NCBI GenBank assembly: GCA_029881495.1
Contig: JAOUMJ010000017.1
Location: forward strand, 1-63,083
Direction of reading: 5' to 3'
From: Nitrospinota bacterium
GTDB lineage: Bacteria > Nitrospinota_A > UBA7883 > JACRGQ01
Length of the DNA: 63,083 nucleotides
Shown: positions 1-9,049 of the stretch, in pieces
Position numbering within the stretch: the first letter of the stretch is position 1
Layout: every line of letters begins with the position of its first letter
The notes under the pieces: generated by a model
Databases searched by the model: none
What the model saw: only the letters and a program-made list of their open reading frames with translations
Told to the model about the DNA's origin: nothing
Program-made: the position numbers and the translations under genes

Positions 1-343
1 CCCCGGCCTCCTCAGTAGTGAAACGCTCATCCACATACTCGACTTTCAGGCCTGTTTCAGCCTCAAGCGCCCTGCCGAACTTCATTACTTTTGGATAGAT
101 AGTCCCCTGACTGCCGTCAAGCCTTAAAGGGAGGCCGAGAATTATCTTTTCCGCGCCGACTTCATCAATTATCGCCTTGACTGCCTCGATATTTACGCGT
201 TTTCCGACGCTTTTAATCATGCGGAGAGGCTGGGCCGTTTTCCCCAACTGGTCGCTTATGGCGACACCAATACGCCTTTCGCCATAATCAAGCGCTAAAA
301 CCCTAATTTTATTTACCTTTCCTCCAGAATCCGCATATCCCAT
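1..343 (-). CDS. ruvX: RuvX/YqgF Holliday junction resolvase-like nuclease (partial)
   Basis: The reverse strand reads as a YqgF/RuvX protein that runs off the window edge, so its C-terminus is missing. Diagnostic blocks are LALDYGERRIGVAISD (RNase H fold, first catalytic Asp), LGLPLRLDGSQG, and DERFTTEEAG at the cut. The family has been linked to Holliday junction resolution and pre-16S rRNA maturation. The ATG at 343 has no Shine-Dalgarno sequence and lies inside a good minus-strand -10 box. A GGAGG at 325-321 sits further in, so translation may start internally, possibly at the ATT at 307-305, which would give the canonical M-R-V-L-A-L-D-Y-G start. The family call is firm; the start is not. 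Confidence 0.93.
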   Translation of the reverse strand, partial: MGYADSGGKVNKIRVLALDYGERRIGVAISDQLGKTAQPLRMIKSVGKRVNIEAVKAIIDEVGAEKIILGLPLRLDGSQGTIYPKVMKFGRALEAETGLKVEYVDERFTTEEAG

Positions 344-370
344 TGTAAAGAAAACGAGTTGACTTGACAA
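342..370 (-). promoter_or_regulatory. Candidate sigma70-type promoter for ruvX
   Basis: On the minus strand TTGTCA (370-365) and TACAAT (347-342) are separated by exactly 17 nt. The -10 box overlaps the first ATG of ruvX. If it is used, the transcript would begin downstream of that ATG. Confidence 0.45.
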
Positions 371-454
371 ATGCATTCTGGTAGCTTTCAACGTGCAACA
401 AAGTTGCTGGTATCAACAATAACCTGTAAAGAATCATACAGTTAGGAGGTCCTC

Positions 455-1027
455 TTGGGCGGTCTGCGGGAAAAGATTTTCCACCATACCATCAATACGT
501 CTCTCGCCAATTTGAGAAGCGAGATGTGCAAGAAATACAAGCCGAAAAAAGAGGGGCGTTTCTTCCTTGACGGGATCACATACGAGGTGAGCGAAGGGAA
601 GCTGACGGTTGACGGGATACAGATAGAGATAAGCTCCAAAATACCAAACGAAATATTTGACAAGAAGGGCCTCAGTGAAAAATATTTCAAGGAAATAAAA
701 AGAATAATGTCTTCAAAGGACAAGAAACCTTTGGACGTAAAAATGGAAAACATCATCCACTCCACCACTATAAACGAGATCAAGGAGCGGGATTACGTTA
801 AGTGTACCTACGTTTACAAGGAAGATGAACTTTTTACCGACAGCGAAGTAATGAAAGTAGTGAAAGAGGCCGAAAGCGGGAAAGTGGATCTCTCCGGAAT
901 AACCGGCGTAAATACCGCCGCCGGACGCGCCGTGATATACATAATCGGCGAAAACATCTTCAAGACTGCGAAAAAGAACCTGGAAGATCTTGTTGATGCC
1001 AACAGCGAAGCGGCAAAGAAGTTTTAG
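455..1027 (+). CDS. Conserved-looking hypothetical protein upstream of prfB
   Basis: A 190-residue soluble protein that I do not recognise. It starts at TTG (455), with AGGAGGT at 444-450 as ribosome binding site. It ends in TAG directly abutting the prfB ATG at 1028, so the two are probably co-transcribed and translationally coupled. The sequence is mixed alpha/beta and rich in Lys and Glu. It has a glycine-containing segment around residues 140-160 (SGITGVNTAAGRAVIYIIGE). No signal peptide or membrane segment is visible. The strong ribosome binding site and zero spacing to prfB support a real gene; the function is unknown. Confidence 0.75.
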   Translation: MGGLREKIFHHTINTSLANLRSEMCKKYKPKKEGRFFLDGITYEVSEGKLTVDGIQIEISSKIPNEIFDKKGLSEKYFKEIKRIMSSKDKKPLDVKMENIIHSTTINEIKERDYVKCTYVYKEDELFTDSEVMKVVKEAESGKVDLSGITGVNTAAGRAVIYIIGENIFKTAKKNLEDLVDANSEAAKKF

Positions 1028-2177
1028 ATGATACATACACTCGATGAAATCAAGGCAATCCTTCTCGACCTGACCGCCAGGATGGAACGTCTTCGAGGTT
1101 TTCTTTGACTTTGAAAGCAAGGTAGAAGAACTCGAACGACTGGAAAAGAAAATTCACGAACCGGATTTCTGGAACGATCCCCATTCCGCACAGAAACTGT
1201 TAGCGGAAAAAACCGCGCTGACAAACCGCGTTAAGCTGTTCAAAGATACATACATGAAGGTAAATGACGCGTCACAACTCCACCAGATGGCGGAGGAAGA
1301 AAAGGACAACGAAACGATCGAAGAGATCGACCGCTCCCTGAAAAAACTGGAAGACGAAGTATCCTCGCTTGAGATAAAACTCACGCTTTCCGGCGAATAC
1401 GACCGCGGTAGCGCGATAGTTACCGTCCACGCCGGGGCGGGGGGGACCGAATCGCAGGATTGGGCACAGATGCTTTTCAGGATGTACATGCGCTTTGCCG
1501 AGAAAAACGGATTTAAAACCGAAGTGCTCGACTACCAGCCGGGAGAAGAAGCGGGAATTAAGAGCGTCACCTTTTCAATTGACGGCGAATATGCATACGG
1601 ATATTTGAAGGGGGAGACCGGGGTTCACCGCCTTGTGCGCATCTCGCCGTTTGATTCCAACAAAAGACGGCATACCTCCTTCGCAAGCGCGCATGTGCTC
1701 CCGGAGATCGACGACAACGTGGCGGTGGAGATAGATGAAGCCGATCTAAAGGTCGACACGTATCGCGCGTCGGGAGCCGGAGGACAGCACGTAAACAAGA
1801 CCGATTCCGCGATAAGAATTACCCATATACCTACCGGAGTCATTGTGCAGTGCCAATCTGAGAGATCCCAGCATAAGAACAGGTCGACCGCCATGAAAGT
1901 ATTACGATCCAAGCTTTTCGAAATTGAAGAGGACAAGAAAAAGGACAAGATCGATTCCATCTCCGGCGAGAAGAAGGAGATAGGATTTGGAAGCCAAATA
2001 CGCAATTACGTACTTCAGCCATACAGGATGGTCAAGGATGCGAGAACCGGCCTTGAAACCAGCAATACCGAAGCGGTGCTCGATGGGGATATAATGCAGT
2101 TCATTGAAGCGTACCTGTCGAGTTCCGGCAACAAGCCGAAACCTGCAAATTCGGGATCAACCAGCGGGAAGGCGTAA
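1028..2177 (+). CDS. prfB: Peptide chain release factor 2, with programmed +1 frameshift
   Basis: RF2 recognises UGA and UAA stop codons and triggers peptide release on the ribosome. Frame 0 starts at ATG 1028 and reaches an in-frame TGA at 1106-1108 after 26 codons. A +1 shift on CTT TGA C resumes at GAC 1107 and runs to 2177, giving about 382 residues, a little longer than the usual ~365 because of a low-complexity Ser/Gly/Lys tail. SPF (RISPFDSNKRR) is the RF2 stop-recognition motif, and GAGGQHVNKTDSAIRITH carries the catalytic GGQ. The gene abuts the unknown gene upstream and is followed two bases later by the PseG-like gene. The frameshift is the classic autoregulatory signal, not a mutation. 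Confidence 0.97.
1094..1109 (+). promoter_or_regulatory. prfB programmed +1 frameshift site
   Basis: The slippery sequence CTT TGA C is at 1103-1109. A Shine-Dalgarno-like GAGGT (1095-1099) ends three bases before the CTT, the same spacing as the E. coli element. When RF2 is scarce, slow reading of the UGA allows the shift into the RF2 frame. Confidence 0.92.
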
Positions 2178-2179
2178 TA

Positions 2180-3220
2180 ATGTCGAAAAAGAAAAACGAA
2201 AAGAGAGTTCTTATCCGGGCAGACGGATCGAAAAAAGTCGGGTTTGGGCATCTGGTCCGCACTGCGAATCTCGCCCAGGAGCTGATCAAGGCTGGGTGGG
2301 TTGTAAAATTCTTTACCCTTATGGAAGAAAACGACAAAAGCCCCGCGAACTTCTTCGAACTGCGCAACCTCAAATACCGTAAGGAGCTGAAGACAATTCA
2401 CGATCCGGCCAAGGTACACTTGGAAGAGATGAAACACTTTAACTGCTCCATCACGATACTCGACTCCTATTCGGTGGACGACTCCTATCGACATTACCTT
2501 AAAAAGGCCGGGGTTACCATTATCGCCGTGGACGATGTATACAAGCATTACTCCCACTCCGATATAGTTCTGAACCACAATCCCTCCGCGGACACCAGCC
2601 GATACGGGGATTACCGCGGGAAGATGCTGGTTGGCCCTACCTACTCGCTGATAAGTCCGAGATTCAGCAATATCAAAAGAAAGCTCCCCTCATGGCTAAG
2701 TCCCCCCAACATCCTTGTCACCATGGGGGGCTCCGACGCAACGGACCAGAGAACCCGCGTGGTGCGCATACTTGAAAGCATGACGGAAAAATTCAACATC
2801 ACCGTCGTCGGCGGATTCTACTCCGCCAGATCCGAAACCGGAAAAAAAGGGAGCGGTGTAAAACATAAAATTGAGTTCATCGGAAAGAGCGACGATTTCC
2901 CCGCAGTTGTTGAAAAATCCGACGCCGCTATCACTGCCGGAGGAATTACGACAATGGAGCTTGCATCAGCCGGCATTCCGTTCATTGTGCTCCTTACCGA
3001 TTCCTTTCAACTCGACAACGCGAAAGAATGGGAAAAACTTGGAGCCGGCATTTACGGCGGAGATACATCGAAACTTTCGGACGAAGAGTTAAGGGAGGTT
3101 TTCAGCCGGTTCATCGCGCTGAACAGGAAGTGGGTGACAATGGGACTTTCCGGACGCGAAATATTCGACGGCAAAGGTGCGGAAAGAGCGGCTCAAAAGA
3201 TCACAGAATTCCTCTCCTGA
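2180..3220 (+). CDS. PseG-like nucleotide-sugar hydrolase / GT-B fold protein
   Basis: A 346-residue protein of the PseG/SpsG type (UDP-2,4-diacetamido-2,4,6-trideoxy-beta-L-altropyranose hydrolase and relatives). The N-terminal RADGSKKVGFGHLVRTANLA block carries the family's GxGH motif. The middle segment ILVTMGGSDATDQRTRVVRIL and the C-terminal AITAGGITTMELASAGIPFI are typical of the two Rossmann-like lobes. PseG acts in pseudaminic acid synthesis, but no other pse or sps gene is in the window, so the true substrate is uncertain. The start two bases after the prfB stop suggests co-transcription. An alternative is an uncharacterised GT-B glycosyltransferase. Confidence 0.75.
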   Translation: MSKKKNEKRVLIRADGSKKVGFGHLVRTANLAQELIKAGWVVKFFTLMEENDKSPANFFELRNLKYRKELKTIHDPAKVHLEEMKHFNCSITILDSYSVDDSYRHYLKKAGVTIIAVDDVYKHYSHSDIVLNHNPSADTSRYGDYRGKMLVGPTYSLISPRFSNIKRKLPSWLSPPNILVTMGGSDATDQRTRVVRILESMTEKFNITVVGGFYSARSETGKKGSGVKHKIEFIGKSDDFPAVVEKSDAAITAGGITTMELASAGIPFIVLLTDSFQLDNAKEWEKLGAGIYGGDTSKLSDEELREVFSRFIALNRKWVTMGLSGREIFDGKGAERAAQKITEFLS

Positions 3221-3272
3221 AACAACCTTTTTCTTGGATAGCCCCGCGATGGGGAATACAATGTAAACCAAT

Positions 3273-4493
3273 ATGGAATTTACAGAAACTAAACCGCTTG
3301 TCAGAATCGTGGAACCTGTCCCTATCGAATACGGTGGACAGAAACTCATTCTCCTAAGGGATCCGCAGAGGATTACCGACATCACCCTTACCGTTTCCTT
3401 TCCGGCCTACTGGGTTATCAGCCAGATGGACGGCCAAAATACCGTGCAACAGATAAGGGACGCGTACAACGGCACGTTCAAAACGAGCCTCCCTGTCAGC
3501 GAGGTGGAAAAACTGGTGTCGATGCTCGACAAATCATTTTTCCTTGAAAACGACAACTTCAGCAAACACAGGGAATCGGTGATAAAAACGTTCTTTGACA
3601 GCGATACTCGACCGGCAGTCCTTGCCGGGCAGAGCTACCCCAAGGACGGCAAGGAATTAAACGCAGAACTTGACAGTTACCTGTCGCAATTCAAGCCGAA
3701 CGGAAAGATACCGTACGCCATTGTCGCCCCCCATATCGACCTGAAAGCGGGCTCCCGCTCCTTTGGCGCGGCCTTTTCAAATCTCAAGGATTCAAAAGCT
3801 GAAACATTCCTGATACTGGGAATAGGCCATTCGCTCGGCGGGGATTTCTTCGCCTGCATAGACAAGGATTTCGAAACACCGCTAGGCAGAAGCGCCATAG
3901 ACATGGAATTCCAGGGGGAACTTGAGAAATACTTCGGAGAGCCGATATACAACGACGCCTTCGCCCACAAGTTCGAACATTCGATCGAATTTCAGGTTCT
4001 GTTCCTGCAAAAACTTTTCGGTGGAGATTCAGGCAGAAAAATTGTCCCTATCCTCTTCTCGTTCCCGGACGAGATAGACGGGCTGGATCATCCGAAATTC
4101 AACCTGGCCCGGGTTCAGGCTTTTTCCAGCGCGCTTAAAAAAACGGTAGAGAAAATGGGTGACCGTCTCTGCATCGTTGCAGGGATAGATCTCGGGCATA
4201 TCGGAAAAAGGTTCGGTCAGCCGGATGGAGCCACAAAAGAGCGTCTTGAACTTCTTGAAAAGGAGGACAGGGAACTTCTCTCGTTTGTCGCCGAAGTGAA
4301 CAAACCGGAATTTCATAAACTCGTGAAGAATATAAATCCGAAAAACAATATCTGCGGTTTTCCAGCCCTTTACATCCTGCTCGACCTCCTGCAAGGAAAG
4401 AAGGGGGAACTGCTCGACTACGGTCAGAGCGTGGAAGGGAACAACGACTCCGCAGTATCGTTCGCCGCAATGGCGTTCCACCACGAATCGTGA
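3273..4493 (+). CDS. amrB: AmmeMemoRadiSam system protein B (Memo family)
   Basis: A 406-residue protein whose C-terminal part (about 115-405) matches the Memo family, related to LigB-type non-heme iron dioxygenases. Visible motifs are VAPHIDLKAG, GIGHSLGGDFF, FAHKFEHSIEFQ and GIDLGHIGKRFG, which supply the conserved histidines. The first ~100 residues form an extra domain with a winged-helix or PqqD-like look (YWVISQMDGQNTVQQIRDAY). Memo proteins co-occur with AMMECR1 and a radical SAM enzyme in an unresolved system; those two partners are at 47655-49174, about 43 kb away. No strong ribosome binding site is visible before the ATG. Confidence 0.88.
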   Translation: MEFTETKPLVRIVEPVPIEYGGQKLILLRDPQRITDITLTVSFPAYWVISQMDGQNTVQQIRDAYNGTFKTSLPVSEVEKLVSMLDKSFFLENDNFSKHRESVIKTFFDSDTRPAVLAGQSYPKDGKELNAELDSYLSQFKPNGKIPYAIVAPHIDLKAGSRSFGAAFSNLKDSKAETFLILGIGHSLGGDFFACIDKDFETPLGRSAIDMEFQGELEKYFGEPIYNDAFAHKFEHSIEFQVLFLQKLFGGDSGRKIVPILFSFPDEIDGLDHPKFNLARVQAFSSALKKTVEKMGDRLCIVAGIDLGHIGKRFGQPDGATKERLELLEKEDRELLSFVAEVNKPEFHKLVKNINPKNNICGFPALYILLDLLQGKKGELLDYGQSVEGNNDSAVSFAAMAFHHES

Positions 4494-4601
4494 AAAAACG
4501 GGGCGGTTTCATAACTCCCCCCCATCCCGCATACAGTATTGATTTACTCAATGGAATCAAATAGCATCTCTCTTTAATAATTTGAATTTAGGAACATAAC
4601 C

Positions 4602-5189
4602 GTGACATCCCAAAACAGCGTAAAAAAGATAGCCATCGCAAGCGACCATGGCGGATATGAGCTGAAGAAAGCGATAGTAGAACTCTTTCTCGAAAAAGGG
4701 ATCGAATTCGACGATATCGGCACAAACTCGACAGAATCGGTCGATTATCCCGATTTCGCCCATGATGTGGCGGGGCGTATCGCCAACGGTCAAAATTCCA
4801 GGGCTATACTCATATGCGGCACAGGGATCGGAATGAGCATAACCGCGAACAGGTATGAGAACGTACGGGCCGCCCTCTGCAACGATGTCTTTTCTGCAAA
4901 GATGAGCAGACAGCATAACGATGCGAACGTCCTTGTTCTCGGCGGGCGCGTGGTAGGCCCCGGTCTCGCAAGGGAGATAGTCGACACCTGGCTCCAGGCC
5001 GAATTCGAAGGGGGACGGCACCTGCGCCGCCTCGGAAAAATAGAGAATGAACATTTAAAGAATGTCGTCCACGCCGTAGTCTCCAGACACATAAAGGAGA
5101 AAAAGGAGATGGACGAAAATGGAATTAAAAAGATCGTGTCGGAAACCATTGACCAAATATCTCAAAAGAACGAGAAGGAGAAGAAATGA
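4602..5189 (+). CDS. rpiB: Ribose-5-phosphate isomerase B
   Basis: RpiB interconverts ribose 5-phosphate and ribulose 5-phosphate in the pentose phosphate pathway. The motifs [26 protein letters not shown] and [11 protein letters not shown] are characteristic. The protein is 195 residues, about 45 longer than usual, because of a charged C-terminal helical tail. It starts at GTG 4602 after a TTTAGGA ribosome binding site. Its stop overlaps the glyA start (ATGA at 5186-5189), a common rpiB-glyA pairing that suggests translational coupling. Confidence 0.95.
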   Translation: MTSQNSVKKIAIASDHGGYELKKAIVELFLEKGIEFDDIGTNSTESVDYPDFAHDVAGRIANGQNSRAILICGTGIGMSITANRYENVRAALCNDVFSAKMSRQHNDANVLVLGGRVVGPGLAREIVDTWLQAEFEGGRHLRRLGKIENEHLKNVVHAVVSRHIKEKKEMDENGIKKIVSETIDQISQKNEKEKK

Positions 5190-6436
5190 CGCCTCTTGAA
5201 AAACTGGATCCGGAAATTTTCAAGTCGATACAGGATGAAACCCGCAGACAGTCTTCCACACTTGAAATGATAGCTTCAGAAAATTTTGTTGAGGAAGCGG
5301 TACTCGAGGCGCAAGGCTCCGTTCTGACAAACAAGTATGCTGAAGGATACCCCGGCAAGAGGTATTACGGCGGCTGCGAATTCGTCGACGTGGCGGAAAC
5401 GCTCGCTATCGAACGGGCGAAAAAGATCTTCGGCGCGGATCACGCAAACGTACAGCCACACTCCGGTTCGCAGGCGAATACAAGCGTCTACGTCGCCATG
5501 CTGAAGCCCGGTGACAAGATCATGGGGATGGACCTCTCCCACGGCGGACATCTAACGCATGGTCATCCGATTAATATCTCCGGCAGGATGTACAACATCG
5601 TCAGCTACGGAGTAAACAGGGATACCGAGAGAGTTGAGGCGGACGACATCCTACGCATAGCACGCGAGCACAAGCCGAACCTGATAATCGCCGGGTGGTC
5701 GGCATATCCGCGCATACTCGATTTCGAGGTTTTCGCGCAGGCGGCAAATGAAACAGGCGCCCTACTCATGACCGATATGGCACACTTCGCAGGACTCGTC
5801 GCCGCGGGGCTTCACCCAAGCCCGGTGCCGCACTCCGATTTCGTAACAACAACTACACATAAAACCCTCCGCGGTCCGCGCGGAGGGATGGTGCTCTGCA
5901 AAAAGGAACATGCAAAAGCTCTCAACTCCGCCATCTTCCCCGGTATTCAGGGGGGGCCACTCATGCATGTAATCGCAGCGAAGGCGGTTGCCTTCAAGCT
6001 CGCGCTTGAGCCGGAGTTCAAGGTTTATCAGGCACAGATATTGAAAAACGCGAAAACCCTTGCGGACAATTTATTGAGCGCGGGTTTCAGGCTGGTAAGC
6101 GGCGGGACAGATGTGCATCTTGTGCTTGTCGACCTTAGACCCAAGAACATAACCGGCAAGGAAGCTGAGGAGGTTCTTGAAAAAGCCGGCATTACCGTTA
6201 ATAAAAATACGATCCCATTCGATCCTGAAAAACCGATGGTAACGAGCGGCGTACGCATCGGCACACCTGCGCTTACCACGAGAGGGATGAAGGAAAAAGA
6301 GATGACACAGATTGCCGAATGGATAACCGAGGCAATAGAAAAGCGTGACAACGAAACAGCTATCGGTGAAATCAGAAAGAAAGTGGAAAAGCTCTGCGCC
6401 AACTTTCCGCTGTATAAAGACCGGCTTGTAAGCTGA
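5186..6436 (+). CDS. glyA: Serine hydroxymethyltransferase
   Basis: GlyA converts serine and tetrahydrofolate to glycine and 5,10-methylene-THF using PLP. The protein is 416 residues, the normal length. Signature segments are [48 protein letters not shown] and the PLP-lysine block [15 protein letters not shown]. It overlaps the end of rpiB by four bases and ends in a hairpin terminator facing the convergent virion-gene operon. Confidence 0.98.
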   Translation: MTPLEKLDPEIFKSIQDETRRQSSTLEMIASENFVEEAVLEAQGSVLTNKYAEGYPGKRYYGGCEFVDVAETLAIERAKKIFGADHANVQPHSGSQANTSVYVAMLKPGDKIMGMDLSHGGHLTHGHPINISGRMYNIVSYGVNRDTERVEADDILRIAREHKPNLIIAGWSAYPRILDFEVFAQAANETGALLMTDMAHFAGLVAAGLHPSPVPHSDFVTTTTHKTLRGPRGGMVLCKKEHAKALNSAIFPGIQGGPLMHVIAAKAVAFKLALEPEFKVYQAQILKNAKTLADNLLSAGFRLVSGGTDVHLVLVDLRPKNITGKEAEEVLEKAGITVNKNTIPFDPEKPMVTSGVRIGTPALTTRGMKEKEMTQIAEWITEAIEKRDNETAIGEIRKKVEKLCANFPLYKDRLVS

Positions 6437-6449
6437 CGCTCCAAGCCGG
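6421..6449 (+). terminator. Hairpin terminator between glyA and the virion-gene operon
   Basis: CCGGCTTG (6421-6428) pairs with CAAGCCGG (6442-6449) around a 13-nt loop that contains the glyA stop codon. A weakly T-rich stretch follows. It lies between convergent transcripts and could work in both directions. Confidence 0.55.
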
Positions 6450-6472
6450 CTTCAATTATTAGGGGTGAGTTA

Positions 6473-7864
6473 TTAAATCTCCACCGCTGAAATAACAATA
6501 GTCGTCGCGAACGTGCCGTTCCGCTCGATATAAATATTTCCGTCGCTGTCACATGGACACCATCCGGTATCGGTATGATTCTTCGCCGCAACTACCGCAT
6601 CAACTCTCGGCCCCTCCGCTCCGGCACTCCCTGCCCGAAGCATCAAATATGTATCGACAGCTCCCGGATTCCCGGTCAGCCGCGCCTTCACCGCCTTACA
6701 TCCTCTCGGTATCTTGCCGTTGGATTCGCTTTCCAGATTAATAGCCGCGTTCGCGGAAACCGATGTGGCATTGTAATTCGTAAGCGTCACCGGCTTGTCG
6801 AAATGGATAACGTTTTTACCGGGGGAATAATTCCCTGTTCCTATTTTTGAGCCAAGAATCAGCATTGGTCTGGATATATAAGTATTCAAACCGATTGCAC
6901 CAGTAACCGATATGCCGTATCTCAATGCCGTTGCTCCGACAGGTACTGTTATAGTTTTCTCGATCCAAACAAGGCTACCGGTTTGGGCCACATCGCTATA
7001 AGAGACAGTAGTTCCATCATCAATTACGATTTTGGCGGTGTTCCCGGCTTCCGTATATACAAAACAGCCGAATGTAATAGTCCGCCCTTGATATTTTTTA
7101 AGATGTGAAATTTCTGTGTAGTTATACGGCCCATAGAGCCACCTCTCGGACGCGGAGCTGTTTTTTATCCATGCCGCATACTGTCCCTTTCCTTTTGTCT
7201 GGTCGGTCAGTCTGTGTCGATACGATTCTAAGGTATCGCTTCGCCATCCATCAAATACCGGGACACCGCCGGTTTTTTTACCCGGCACCACTTCGTGAAG
7301 CGTGAGGTTGTCAATCGTGCCGGTAAATGCGGAACCTACGGATATCCCTGTATTGGCCCCAGCCGAACCCGTGGCGATGAATCGTCTAGACCAAGTTCCG
7401 TTTGCATTTATAACTTCACTTCCAGATACACCCTCGGCATTGAAGCGTATATAACCGCCAACATATCCAGACACATCAATTTTAATTTCATAAATAGCAT
7501 CTTTTGTAAGCGTCTTTGATTGAAGCACCGCGCCTGTGGCCGCGGTTCCCGCGACATTATTCGCGCCGTATGCCCACCCGGTGCCTAAAGCCCACCCTGT
7601 CGCATCCCCCGTGAACGTGGCATTACTGAAAATTTCGTTGGCATCACCGGGCGCTGAAACGCTTCCATCGACGGCGGAATACATCCCCGCCGAATTGCTA
7701 CACCCGCCGAAGTTAGAATTAGTAAGTAGATTTATTCGTGCGAGGGTGCTCAAGTAACCGATGTTCTCGTCGAGGAGGTCGAGGTTCTGGTCGTACTCCG
7801 TCTTGTACTCGCTGTCGAGAACGCTTTTCTTCAGCCCGTTCGTCGTTGTCGATTCAACTGTCAT
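6473..7864 (-). CDS. Virion appendage protein with carbohydrate-binding-like domains
   Basis: A 463-residue protein, the last gene of the island. The N-terminal ~70 residues include a phage-like segment (SEYKTEYDQNLDLLDENIGYLS). Two beta-rich stretches follow, around 75-180 and 210-340 (FSNATFTGDATGWALGTGW; ERWLYGPYNYTEISHLKKYQ), resembling CBM/galactose-binding modules. The C-terminus (SVSANAAINLESESNGKIPR onward) looks like another beta-sandwich. Such proteins usually form fibres or receptor-binding parts. The start is supported by AGGAG eight bases upstream. The specific function is an inference from composition and position. Confidence 0.7.
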   Translation of the reverse strand: MTVESTTTNGLKKSVLDSEYKTEYDQNLDLLDENIGYLSTLARINLLTNSNFGGCSNSAGMYSAVDGSVSAPGDANEIFSNATFTGDATGWALGTGWAYGANNVAGTAATGAVLQSKTLTKDAIYEIKIDVSGYVGGYIRFNAEGVSGSEVINANGTWSRRFIATGSAGANTGISVGSAFTGTIDNLTLHEVVPGKKTGGVPVFDGWRSDTLESYRHRLTDQTKGKGQYAAWIKNSSASERWLYGPYNYTEISHLKKYQGRTITFGCFVYTEAGNTAKIVIDDGTTVSYSDVAQTGSLVWIEKTITVPVGATALRYGISVTGAIGLNTYISRPMLILGSKIGTGNYSPGKNVIHFDKPVTLTNYNATSVSANAAINLESESNGKIPRGCKAVKARLTGNPGAVDTYLMLRAGSAGAEGPRVDAVVAAKNHTDTGWCPCDSDGNIYIERNGTFATTIVISAVEI

Positions 7865-7915
7865 TCTATATTCTCCTATCTATAGTAAGGGAGGGTTTCA
7901 AATCCTCCCGGGTAG

Positions 7916-9046
7916 TCACCCATAACTTGCTCCCGAATCGGTCCCCTTTCCGTGGCGATGACCGAAATAATGCCCGAATCCCCCCGCATTGGCGGGTCTG
8001 TGTGAAACAACCAGTTTTGGAAATACGCTGAACGGCGTGTCGACTGCCGATGGAACATTTAACCGCATCTGGATGTGCCGCGCCGCTCCTGGTGGTATGT
8101 TGCCGATCCTTCGCCCTTCGCTCACCGGTTCGCCGCCGACAGGAGCAAAAAAGGAATGCGCGTCGTCCGTAATGCCTGTACCAGAAACGCCGGAGCTTTT
8201 TACCTCCAGCCATTTTTCATCAACCATTTCCTGACCATTTGGGAGCGAACCTCCGCTGTACTCGCCGTCCGTCAAGGCAAGAGAGAGGTAAACATCTTTC
8301 ATCTCCAAAACTTCCGCTGTTCCGCTCTTCCGGTTCCAAAGATACAGCGTCATCTCGGCCGACATTTCGCCGCTTTTCAAAAGTCCGAAATATAGAGTGT
8401 CGATCTTCACACCAGAAGAGGTGTAAATTTCCACTTCCGGGACCAGGAGACGATATGAAGCAAGCAAATATTTTTGTATCGTCTGGAAATTGGAATAAAT
8501 ATTTGAGAAATTCTTAACCGATCTCTGCAGATTGGAATAGCGGGAAGAGGCCGTCTTTGTCATCGGCTGGAGCACGTCATATCTTGGAATTGTGGATTTC
8601 ACCAGATAGAGCCTCTCCATAAGCTCCATCTCCTTGATCCCAGTAAAGTACGCGCTGAAGGGGGTATACCAGTGGTCGATGATCTCCAGCTTGTAGTAGA
8701 GATAAGCCGTAGAATTTGAAAATGCATACTCAAACCACTGATCCGCGTTTGTCGATGTAGCTTCCGTCAACAGATTGTCCCACACGCTATCGTCGTTGGA
8801 GCCGTACAGCTTGAAATTCTTTATCAGCAACACCGACCCGCCTGTCGAATAGTCGGGGCGAAGGCGGAGTTTTTCTCCCCTCTTCGCGGTAGCAAGCTGA
8901 TACTTTATCCACTGCGGAGAGGTAGTCGCGCTCGCTTGCCACTTGGTTCCGGTGTCGTCATCGAAACCCTTGCTCGGCGTATTCGAGCCGTTTGTGCTGG
9001 AAGCTGTGGCCGTCCCCCCTATCAGGAAATCGATATCGTATGCCAT
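7916..9046 (-). CDS. Virion appendage protein with N-terminal F5/8 type C (discoidin) domain
   Basis: 376 residues. Residues ~10-145 read as a discoidin domain: GGTATASSTNGSNTPSKGFD, WQASATTSPQWIKYQL and YYKLEIIDHW are the expected cores for cell-surface carbohydrate binding. The C-terminal half is a separate structural domain (VEIYTSSGVKIDTLYFGLLK, WLEVKSSGVSGTGIT) of a kind seen in phage structural proteins with IPPGAARHIQMRL-like ends. It follows the upstream gene by a few bases (coupled), then there is a ~50-bp gap to the terminal gene. It probably contributes to attachment; I do not know the receptor. Confidence 0.7.
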   Translation of the reverse strand: MAYDIDFLIGGTATASSTNGSNTPSKGFDDDTGTKWQASATTSPQWIKYQLATAKRGEKLRLRPDYSTGGSVLLIKNFKLYGSNDDSVWDNLLTEATSTNADQWFEYAFSNSTAYLYYKLEIIDHWYTPFSAYFTGIKEMELMERLYLVKSTIPRYDVLQPMTKTASSRYSNLQRSVKNFSNIYSNFQTIQKYLLASYRLLVPEVEIYTSSGVKIDTLYFGLLKSGEMSAEMTLYLWNRKSGTAEVLEMKDVYLSLALTDGEYSGGSLPNGQEMVDEKWLEVKSSGVSGTGITDDAHSFFAPVGGEPVSEGRRIGNIPPGAARHIQMRLNVPSAVDTPFSVFPKLVVSHRPANAGGFGHYFGHRHGKGTDSGASYG

Positions 9047-9049
9047 CTC

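Noticed and set aside
1028-1108. Nonsense mutation in prfB
   Set aside because: The context is the standard programmed frameshift signal, so the early stop is regulatory.
713-1120. Minus-strand reading frame of 135 residues opposite the unknown gene and prfB
   Set aside because: Opposite two supported genes; no ribosome binding site.
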